Of a stretch of DNA of 7,291 bases, positions 1 to 4,786 are shown piece by piece (within the stretch, counting starts at the first letter, position 1; every line of letters starts with the position of its first letter). The notes below the pieces were generated by a model. That model made no database searches, was not told where the DNA came from, and saw only the letters and a list, made by a program, of their open reading frames with translations. This DNA is from Longimicrobium sp. GTDB taxonomy: Bacteria; Gemmatimonadota; Gemmatimonadetes; Longimicrobiales; Longimicrobiaceae. The position numbers and the translations under genes were made by a program. Location of the stretch: assembly GCA_030446945.1 (NCBI GenBank), contig JAUJMI010000184.1:1-7291 (forward strand), given 5' to 3'.

Positions 1-188
1 ATGAGTTCTAATCAGCTCCATAGAACCAACGACTGTATCGTTCGTTCGGTCTTCTACTTACCTTTGATAGAGCCTCTGTGCTTGCGCACGTGCCGGGAGA
101 AGGTACGCCCCCGGCGAGGCCCACACGGACACCCATTACCCTGGTTTTCAATCAGCCCACCGGCTACCAACCCCGGCGCAGAGGGTGA

Positions 189-217
189 AACCTAAACCGC
201 TCCCGTGGAGGTGTCAA
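189..217 (-). promoter_or_regulatory. Possible sigma-70-type promoter reading leftward
   Basis: On the minus strand a perfect TTGACA (217-212) is followed after 17 nt by TAGGTT (194-189), which keeps the three most conserved -10 bases (T, A and the last T). Transcription would start near 182 and read into the structured region at 1-180. No clear gene follows, so it could drive a small RNA or a gene that begins outside the window. The -35 match is strong and the -10 is mediocre. Confidence 0.35.
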
Positions 218-224
218 CCCCCAG

Positions 225-262
225 CCGGAGCCGTTTTGAGGGCTCCGGGGCCCCCGGTTTTT
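225..262 (+). terminator. Probable intrinsic terminator for rightward transcription
   Basis: A perfect 8-bp inverted repeat, CCGGAGCC (225-232) with GGCTCCGG (241-248), is followed by a second compact GC hairpin (245-249 pairing with 253-257) that abuts five T residues at 258-262. The order of hairpin then T tract fits a plus-strand terminator. No plus-strand gene in the window ends here, so it suggests a transcript arriving from the left edge. Confidence 0.45.
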
Positions 263-265
263 CGG

Positions 266-305
266 AAAAAAGCTCCGGCGCCCGCATCTCTGCGGGCGCC
301 GGAGC
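266..305 (-). terminator. Strong intrinsic terminator of the acidic protein gene
   Basis: This is a perfect 15-bp inverted repeat (272-286 with 291-305) with a 4-nt loop. On the minus strand it is followed directly by six T residues (271-266). It starts 21 nt beyond the TGA of the acidic protein gene at 327 and is a textbook Rho-independent terminator for it. Confidence 0.93.
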
Positions 306-326
306 ATCGGTCAGCGCCGGGCAGGC

Positions 327-566
327 TCAGATCTCGTCTTCGCCTTCCAGGTCGTCGCCCTCGGCCCACTCGTCATCGTCCTCGTCCCACTCCTCGTCGT
401 CCTCGTCGTCCCACTCGTCGTCCTCGTCAAGGTCGTCCTCGTCTTCCCATCCCTCCTCGCCATCGCCGCTCCACTCGTCGTCCTCTTCGTCCTCGAAGCG
501 CCCAATGATCGCGCCGTCGAGTTCGAGCTCCTCACCGGTCGCCGGGTGAGCCATCGCGTTCGGCAT
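327..566 (-). CDS. Small, extremely acidic Trp-containing protein (hypothetical)
   Basis: The 79-residue product is not a family I recognise. Residues 1-24 form an ordinary-looking head containing ATGEELELDGAIIGRF. Residues 25-79 are almost pure acid: about 40 of 55 are Asp or Glu, with Trp at 32, 40, 52, 60 and 67 and Leu at 46 and 73. The bulky residues fall every 6-8 positions. There is no signal peptide, membrane segment, Cys, Lys or His-rich motif, so it is probably cytoplasmic, perhaps a disordered polyanion that binds basic partners or cations; this is inference. The start at 566 is chosen because GGAG lies 9 nt upstream. An in-frame ATG at 581 (84 residues) is possible but lacks a ribosome site, and a frame open to 782 would run through the promoter. 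A dedicated promoter upstream and a perfect terminator downstream argue that it is a real, singly transcribed gene. The opposite strand reads as poly-Ser, which is a shadow. Confidence 0.8.
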   Translation of the reverse strand: MPNAMAHPATGEELELDGAIIGRFEDEEDDEWSGDGEEGWEDEDDLDEDDEWDDEDDEEWDEDDDEWAEGDDLEGEDEI

Positions 567-642
567 TGCCAGAGTCTCCATGGTAGGCGGGATACGGAAG
601 AAGAGGCGCGGACCGGAGCCGACCGGCCCTCGTCGCGCGTCG

Positions 643-670
643 AAAGTAAGCGGCGCCCCCGGCCTGTCAA
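643..670 (-). promoter_or_regulatory. Predicted promoter of the acidic protein gene
   Basis: The minus strand shows TTGACA (670-665), a 16-nt spacer and TACTTT (648-643). Transcription would begin near 636, giving a leader of about 70 nt before the start codon at 566. It lies downstream of the typA terminator hairpin, so the small gene is probably its own transcription unit. The -35 is perfect and the -10 keeps T, A and the last T. Confidence 0.5.
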
Positions 671-726
671 GCCTTGAATGACCGTTCCGCGGCGCATACG
701 CAAATTCCGCGTCATTCGTAGTGCCG

Positions 727-766
727 AAAAGCGAAGCGCGCCGCCCCCGTGTGGGAACGGCGCGCT
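727..766 (-). terminator. Probable terminator of typA
   Basis: AGCGCGCCG (735-743) pairs with CGGCGCGCT (758-766), giving 9 bp. Inside, CCC (746-748) can pair with GGG (753-755) to leave a GTGT loop. On the minus strand the hairpin is followed by TCGCTTTTC, an interrupted T tract. It lies 20 nt past the typA stop codon. The imperfect T tract lowers confidence. Confidence 0.6.
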
Positions 767-786
767 CGCTACCGGCCTGCAACGGC

Positions 787-2613
787 TCAGGCGCTGGCGC
801 GCGATGCCTTCTTGCGGTCGCTGGCGTTCAGCAGGCGCTTGCGCAGCCGCAGCGCCTTGGGAGTCACCTCGATCAGCTCGTCGTCGGCGATGTACCCCAT
901 GGCATCCTCCAGCGTCATCACCCGCGGCGGCTCCAGCAGGACGTTGTCGTCCGACCCGGAGGCGCGCATGTTGGTGAGCTTCTTCCCCTTGGCGACGTTG
1001 ACCTCCATATCGCCCTGGCGCGAGTTCTCGCCCACGATCATCCCCTCGTACACCGGCAGGCCGGGGGCGATGAAGAAGGTGGAGCGCTCCTGCAGGTTCC
1101 CCAGCGCGAACGCCACGCTCTCGCCGTCCACCATGCTCACCAGCACGCCGCGGTTGCGGGTGTTCATGGGCCCCACGTACGGGCCGTACTCGAGGAAGCG
1201 GTGGTGCAGGATCCCCTCGCCGCGCGTGTCGGTGAGGAACTCCGAGCGGTAGCCGAAGAGCCCGCGCGCCGGCACGCGGTACACCAGGCGCACCAGCCCG
1301 CCGCCGGGGTTCTTCATCTCGATCATCTCCCCGCGGCGCTGCCCGAACTTCTCAATCACCGGCCCCATCAGCCCCTCGGGCACGTCCACGGTGACCTCCT
1401 CGTACGGCTCCAGCAGCTCGCCGTTGAGACCCTTTTTGAGGATCACGCGCGGGCGCGACACGGCGAACTCGTAGCCTTCACGGCGCATCGTCTCCATCAA
1501 GATCCCCAAGTGGAGCTCGCCGCGGCCGGACACGGTCATGGTGTCCGGCGAGTCGGTGTCTTCCACGCGCAGGGCGACGTTGCTCTCCAGCTCCTTCATC
1601 AGCCGGTCGCGGAGCTGGCGCGAGGTCACGTACTTCCCTTCCCGCCCGGCGAACGGCGACATGTTCACCATCATGTCGACGGAGACGGTGGGCTCCTCCA
1701 CGGCGATCCCCAGCAGCGCCTCCGGGTGCTCCGGGTCGCAGATGGTGGAGCCGATGTCCACGTTGGGCAGCCCCGCCACCGCGACCACGTCGCCGGCGGA
1801 GGCGCTCTCCACTTCGCGGCGCTCCAGCCCCTCGAAGGAAAAGAGCTTGCTGATGCGGGCGCGCGCCATGCCGGGCGCGTCGCCCTCGTGGCCGTGCTCC
1901 AGCAGGATCACGGGCTCGCCCACCCGCGCCACGCCGCGCTCGATGCGCCCGATGGCCAGCCGCCCCAGGTACGGCGAGTAGTCGATGGTGGAGACGAGCA
2001 TCTGGAACGGCCCCTGCGCGTCGCCGGTGGGCGGCGGGATCGTCTTCACGACGGTGTCGAAGAGGGGCGTCAGGTCCTTGCGCTCGTCCTCCGCCTCGTA
2101 CATGGCCACGCCCTCGCGGCCCACGGCGTAGAGGAAAGGGCAGTCGAGCTGGTGGTCGTCGGCCTCCAGCTCCATGAACAGCTCCAGCACCTCGTCGTGC
2201 ACGCGGTGCGGATCGGCGTCGCCGCGATCGATCTTGTTGATGATGACCACCGGCTGCAGCCCCAGCTCCAGCGCCTTGCGCGTGACGAAGCGCGTCTGGG
2301 GCATGGGGCCCTCGGCGGCGTCCACCAGCACGACCACGCCGTCCACCATGCGGAGGATGCGCTCCACTTCGCCGCCGAAGTCGGAGTGGCCCGGGGTGTC
2401 GACGATGTTGATCTTGGTGTCGGCCCAGCGCACCGACAGGTTCTTGGCCAGGATGGTGATCCCCCGCTCGCGCTCCAGCGGGTTGGAGTCCATGACCCGC
2501 TCCGCCACCTGCTGGTTCTCGCGAAAGGTACCGGCCTGGCGCAGCATGTGGTCGACCAGCGTGGTTTTGCCGTGGTCGACGTGCGCGATGATTGCGATGT
2601 TGCGAATGGCCAT
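787..2613 (-). CDS. typA: Ribosome-associated translational GTPase TypA/BipA
   Basis: TypA (BipA) is a cytoplasmic GTPase of the EF-G/LepA class that binds the 70S ribosome. It is known for roles in stress and cold adaptation and in assembly of the large ribosomal subunit. The 608-residue length matches the family (about 607 in E. coli). The GTPase motifs are all intact: P-loop AHVDHGKT at 10-17, switch I RERGITI at 48-54, DTPGH at 72-76 followed by the TypA-like GGEVERIL, and NKID at 126-129. Domain II and an EF-G-like domain with [10 protein letters not shown] follow. The TypA-specific C-terminal domain carries [10 protein letters not shown] at 544-553 and DDELIEVTP at 577-585. The ATG at 2613 is chosen because [15 protein letters not shown] is the family N-terminus; the frame stays open upstream to 2790 but that stretch has no homology-like character. 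The ribosome site is weak (GAG 6 nt upstream). It appears monocistronic, divergent from the DJ-1/MarR operon. Confidence 0.98.
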   Translation of the reverse strand: MAIRNIAIIAHVDHGKTTLVDHMLRQAGTFRENQQVAERVMDSNPLERERGITILAKNLSVRWADTKINIVDTPGHSDFGGEVERILRMVDGVVVLVDAAEGPMPQTRFVTRKALELGLQPVVIINKIDRGDADPHRVHDEVLELFMELEADDHQLDCPFLYAVGREGVAMYEAEDERKDLTPLFDTVVKTIPPPTGDAQGPFQMLVSTIDYSPYLGRLAIGRIERGVARVGEPVILLEHGHEGDAPGMARARISKLFSFEGLERREVESASAGDVVAVAGLPNVDIGSTICDPEHPEALLGIAVEEPTVSVDMMVNMSPFAGREGKYVTSRQLRDRLMKELESNVALRVEDTDSPDTMTVSGRGELHLGILMETMRREGYEFAVSRPRVILKKGLNGELLEPYEEVTVDVPEGLMGPVIEKFGQRRGEMIEMKNPGGGLVRLVYRVPARGLFGYRSEFLTDTRGEGILHHRFLEYGPYVGPMNTRNRGVLVSMVDGESVAFALGNLQERSTFFIAPGLPVYEGMIVGENSRQGDMEVNVAKGKKLTNMRASGSDDNVLLEPPRVMTLEDAMGYIADDELIEVTPKALRLRKRLLNASDRKKASRASA

Positions 2614-2667
2614 ATGTATCTCGGTCCCGTCCGGGCTCGATCGAAGTCCAGGATTCACCAAACGAAA

Positions 2668-2695
2668 GCGGGCGCCTCTTCGGGGAGGTGCCCGC
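2668..2695 (-). promoter_or_regulatory. Leader hairpin upstream of typA, terminator-like
   Basis: An 11-bp stem (2668-2678 with 2685-2695, one G-T pair) closes a 6-nt loop. On the minus strand it is followed by TTTCGTTT. It lies between the predicted typA promoter and the typA start, about 55 nt before the ATG. No gene ends here on the minus strand, so it is either an attenuator or stabilising structure in the typA leader, or a terminator against stray transcription. On the plus strand no T tract follows. Confidence 0.5.
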
Positions 2696-2714
2696 CCTAG
2701 GTGTGCAGCCAAGT

Positions 2715-2743
2715 AAAATAACGAGTTCGCGTCCCGCGGTCCA
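2715..2743 (-). promoter_or_regulatory. Possible typA promoter
   Basis: On the minus strand TGGACC (2743-2738) and TATTTT (2720-2715) are separated by 17 nt; each matches the sigma-70 consensus at 4 of 6 positions. Transcription would start near 2708, giving a leader of about 95 nt that begins just before the hairpin at 2668-2695. No stronger minus-strand candidate was found between the two divergent genes. Confidence 0.35.
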
Positions 2744-2780
2744 CCCCCGAAGCCGTTGGCGCACGGGGCGATCGGGAATG

Positions 2781-2798
2781 TTGACAGCATGCTGCCAA
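2781..2798. promoter_or_regulatory. Operator palindrome O1 (probable MarR site)
   Basis: TTGACAGCATGCTGCCAA is an 18-bp palindrome with a single mismatched pair (16 of 18 bases symmetric). It contains the -35 box. It shares TGACAGnATGCTGnCA with the second palindrome, whose centre is 39 bp away. Size and symmetry fit MarR-family operators, and a MarR gene lies in the operon it would control. That this MarR binds it is inference. Confidence 0.65.
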
Positions 2799-2809
2799 AT
2801 GCCTATCCT
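2781..2809 (+). promoter_or_regulatory. Promoter of the DJ-1/MarR operon
   Basis: TTGACA (2781-2786) is followed by a 17-nt spacer and TATCCT (2804-2809), a perfect -35 with a 4 of 6 -10. Transcription should start near 2816, leaving about 50 nt before the ATG at 2865, which has GAGGA 4 nt upstream. The -35 box lies inside the first of two operator palindromes, which supports the assignment. Confidence 0.65.
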
Positions 2810-2818
2810 TGATCCACA

Positions 2819-2838
2819 GATGACAGGATGCTGTCATC
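2819..2838. promoter_or_regulatory. Operator palindrome O2 (probable MarR site)
   Basis: GATGACAG (2819-2826) and CTGTCATC (2831-2838) form a perfect 8-bp inverted repeat around a 4-bp centre. It begins about 3 bp after the predicted transcription start, so a bound repressor would block initiation or clearance. Its half-site TGACAG equals that of the first palindrome, which suggests one protein reads both. Confidence 0.65.
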
Positions 2839-2864
2839 ACCCACCCGCACGCCCCGAGGATCTC

Positions 2865-3491
2865 ATGGAGCAGAAGACCGTGCACCTGTTCGTGCTGGAC
2901 ACGATGGCGGACTGGGAACCGGGGTACGCGGTCAGCGGGATCAACCAGCCGGCGTACCAGGCGAACCCGGGGCGCTATGTGGTGCGCACCGTCGGCGCCA
3001 CTCGCGACCCGGTGCGGACGATGGGCGGCGTGACGATCCTCCCGGACCTCGCCGCGGACGAGGTGGCGCCCGGCGACAGCGCGATGCTGATCCTCCCCGG
3101 ATCGATGACGTGGGACCAGGGGGAGCACGCCGCGGCGGCCGAGAAGGCGCGCGAGTTCCTGGAGGCCGGCGTGCCCGTGGCCGCCATCTGCGGCGCCACG
3201 TCGGGGCTGGCGCGGCGTGGGATCCTGGACGCGCGGCCGCACACGAGCAACGCGCCCGAGTACCTGGCCGCCGCGACGGGGTACGCGGGCCATGCGCACT
3301 ACGCGGGCGGACCCGCGTTCAGCGACGGCGACCTCATCACGGCGAGTGGCACCGCGCCGGTCGAGTTCGCGCGGCTGATCTTCGAGCGGCTGGAGCTGTA
3401 CGATCCGCCCGTGCTGGAGGCATGGTATCGGCTGTATAGCACGGGCGATGCCTCCGCGTTCTACGCTCTGGAATCGGGCGGCGAAGCGTGA
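2865..3491 (+). CDS. DJ-1/PfpI-family protein (class I glutamine amidotransferase-like)
   Basis: This 208-residue protein has the single-domain DJ-1/PfpI fold, with length usual for the family. The active-site residues are visible: conserved Glu18, the nucleophile elbow AAICGATSGLARRGIL with Cys109, and His126 in RPHTSN. LILPGSMTWDQGE at 75-87 is the family loop before the active site. The ICGAT...RPHTSN pattern is like the PfpI_2-type subgroup, whose substrates are largely undefined; relatives of the wider family act as glyoxalases, deglycases, proteases or chaperones, so no reaction is assigned. There is no signal peptide, so it is probably cytoplasmic. The ATG at 2865 is chosen because GAGGA lies just upstream and the homologous region begins there; the longer frame from 2592 would read through the promoter and both operators. 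Its stop overlaps the start of the MarR gene, which points to one operon and coupled translation. Confidence 0.93.
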   Translation: MEQKTVHLFVLDTMADWEPGYAVSGINQPAYQANPGRYVVRTVGATRDPVRTMGGVTILPDLAADEVAPGDSAMLILPGSMTWDQGEHAAAAEKAREFLEAGVPVAAICGATSGLARRGILDARPHTSNAPEYLAAATGYAGHAHYAGGPAFSDGDLITASGTAPVEFARLIFERLELYDPPVLEAWYRLYSTGDASAFYALESGGEA

Positions 3492-3964
3492 GCGAGGCAC
3501 CGCCGCGTCTGGTCCGCTCGGCGGCGGGCGACGCGCTGACGGAGCTGCTCCTGCGCGTCTTCCGCCTGAACGGCCTCTTCCTCTCCGAAGCGGAGGAGAT
3601 CGCCCGGCCCACGGGGCTGACGCCGGCCCGCTGGCAGGTGCTGGGTGCCGTGCTTCAGCAGCCGCGCACCGTGTCCGGGATCGCGCGCGTGATGGGGCTG
3701 ACGCGGCAGAGCGTGCAGCGACTGGCGGACGCGCTGGTGGAGGCGGGGATCACCGAGTACGCCGACAACCCCGCCCACCGCCGCGCCCGGCTGCTGCGCC
3801 CCACCGTCGCGGGCTGGGCCGCCATCGAGGTCATCCGCCCGCGCCAGTACGCCTGGACGCACCGCGTCACGGCCGACATCGGCGCGGAGGAGCTGCGCTC
3901 GGCGGTTGCGACGATGGACCGTGTGATCGCGGCGCTGGAGGCGAGCGAAGACCCGCTGGAGTGA
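3488..3964 (+). CDS. MarR-family winged-helix transcriptional regulator
   Basis: The 158-residue product has MarR size and layout: an N-terminal dimerisation helix (about 13-40), a winged helix-turn-helix at about 45-105, and C-terminal helices. TPARWQVLGAV (45-55) leads into the helix-turn-helix TVSGIARVMGLTRQSVQRLA (61-80), and NPAHRRARLL (94-103) is the wing. It starts at GTG in a GTGA overlap with the DJ-1 stop, so translation is probably coupled. MarR proteins bind palindromes as dimers and let go on binding a small ligand or on thiol oxidation. This one contains no cysteine, so a thiol switch of the OhrR kind is excluded; ligand sensing is more likely. The matching palindromes at 2781-2838 make autorepression of the operon the likeliest role. 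The ligand is unknown. Confidence 0.95.
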   Translation: MSEAPPRLVRSAAGDALTELLLRVFRLNGLFLSEAEEIARPTGLTPARWQVLGAVLQQPRTVSGIARVMGLTRQSVQRLADALVEAGITEYADNPAHRRARLLRPTVAGWAAIEVIRPRQYAWTHRVTADIGAEELRSAVATMDRVIAALEASEDPLE

Positions 3965-4033
3965 CGGCGCGCGTCCCCGCCGGACCCGCTCATTCGCCAT
4001 GCACGGAACGCGCGAACGCCGCGGGGGCACGCG

Positions 4034-4786
4034 CTAGAACCGCGCGGCCGACACCGCGCCGAAGACCCCGAATCCGGTATCGATCCCCTCGCGCTCAGAA
4101 CGCCGCTCGACCGTGAACCGGTACACGTTCGGGTCCATGGCGTACACGGTGAGCGAGCCGGGCGGGGCCGACGCGGGGAAGCTGAAGGTGGTGTCCGACT
4201 GCACCCGAGGCGGATCGTTGGCGAACTCGACCTGGTACGCCGCCGCCCCGCGGACGCGGGGCCAAACGGCTATCCTCCGGTCACCTTCCGCGGACGTGCG
4301 GATCGCGAACGAGTCCGGCACCACCGTCTCTCCGCGCAGGGTTCGCCCCCCGGTCGCCACGGTGAGCATGTATTGCACCCCCGGTCGAATGTCCCTCGCT
4401 CCCCGCGTCCCCGGAGGCGCAATGTCCGGGAGGAGCCAGTTCGGACGGTCGAGACTGGCGGAGGGGTACGACCCCTGTTCGCCGCGCGCCGGGAGCGGGG
4501 TCCAGCCGAAGAGCGCCGGATCGCCGGCCGCGCGCAGCTCGAACCGCTCGGCGGCGCGGAACCGAACGGGCTCGGCCGGAGAACCGGTGGTGAGGAGCAC
4601 GGCGTGCTGTGCCGAGCGATTGTCGATCATGTTGCGGTCCGGGGTGCGGTAGTTCAGAACCAGGTAAAGGAAGGGCTCGTCCGAATCGGGCACGGTCACC
4701 GGATCCGCGCTGCACCCCGCCACGCCCGCGAGCAGTGCGGTGAAGGCCAGCAAACGCCGCGTGGTCCGCGCGCGCGGGATCACCAT
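4034..4786 (-). CDS. DUF4249-like outer-membrane lipoprotein
   Basis: The N-terminus is a lipoprotein signal: Arg-rich start, hydrophobic run, and lipobox VAGC with the lipidated Cys at 25 followed by Ser, so it should leave the inner membrane for the outer membrane. The rest is beta-rich, with segments such as AAYQVEFA, and ends in TGFGVFGAVSAARF, like the closing motif of DUF4249 proteins. These lipoproteins are usually encoded next to TonB-dependent receptors, as here, and may help bind the ligand or cap the receptor; this is inference and the ligand is unknown. At 250 residues it is at the short end for the family. The ATG at 4786 overlaps the receptor stop by 7 nt. GGAGGT lies only 3 nt before it but 6 nt before the next codon, GTG at 4783, so the true start may be that GTG, giving a classic GTGA overlap. 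The two genes are surely co-transcribed. Confidence 0.82.
   Translation of the reverse strand: MVIPRARTTRRLLAFTALLAGVAGCSADPVTVPDSDEPFLYLVLNYRTPDRNMIDNRSAQHAVLLTTGSPAEPVRFRAAERFELRAAGDPALFGWTPLPARGEQGSYPSASLDRPNWLLPDIAPPGTRGARDIRPGVQYMLTVATGGRTLRGETVVPDSFAIRTSAEGDRRIAVWPRVRGAAAYQVEFANDPPRVQSDTTFSFPASAPPGSLTVYAMDPNVYRFTVERRSEREGIDTGFGVFGAVSAARF

Larger units (their letters stand above)
1..262. other. Non-coding, lower-GC, potentially structured region
   Basis: I see no convincing gene here. Base composition is clearly less GC-rich than the rest of the window. Open frames exist on both strands (a 64-codon plus frame ending at 195 and a 38-codon minus frame at 54-170), but neither has the strong G/C third-position bias of the neighbouring genes or a good ribosome site. 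The stretch can fold: an imperfect hairpin at 23-47 (10 pairs possible, one G-G mismatch on the minus strand), and a possible three-way junction with stem 72-76/116-120 enclosing hairpins 78-89 and 92-115. A competing pairing joins 73-81 with 176-184. It may be a small RNA, a leader, or plain intergenic DNA. No known RNA family was recognised. Confidence 0.4.

Noticed and set aside
91..112. CGGGAGAAGGTACGCC resembling a piece of 23S rRNA
   Set aside because: The likeness covers only about 16 nt and the flanking bases do not continue as rRNA on either side, so it is probably chance.
54..170. Minus-strand frame of 38 codons with CPCG and RHVRKH, resembling a small zinc-binding motif
   Set aside because: It would need a TTG start with no proper ribosome site, and its third-position base use is unlike the real genes. 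The CxC plus HxxxH spacing is not a standard zinc finger. Kept only as a curiosity.
1..195. Plus-strand frame of 64 codons starting at base 1
   Set aside because: The codon use is mixed, there is no family resemblance, and it overlaps the region able to fold as RNA. No upstream sequence is available to judge a ribosome site.
205..549. Plus-strand open frame rich in Ser (poly-Ser with Pro and His)
   Set aside because: It is the antisense of the acidic gene: GAC/GAG codons read in reverse give TCG/CTC-type codons. It runs through both terminators and has no ribosome site.
721..2700. Long plus-strand open frame of 659 codons opposite typA
   Set aside because: The product is His/Leu/Val-rich with no family motif, as expected for a frame antisense to a GC-rich gene. 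typA on the other strand is unmistakable.
3969..4034. Imperfect inverted repeat between the convergent MarR and lipoprotein genes as a shared terminator
   Set aside because: The two arms (GCGCGTCCCCGC and its partner) pair only with a 2-nt bulge, the loop is about 40 nt, and no T tract follows on either strand.
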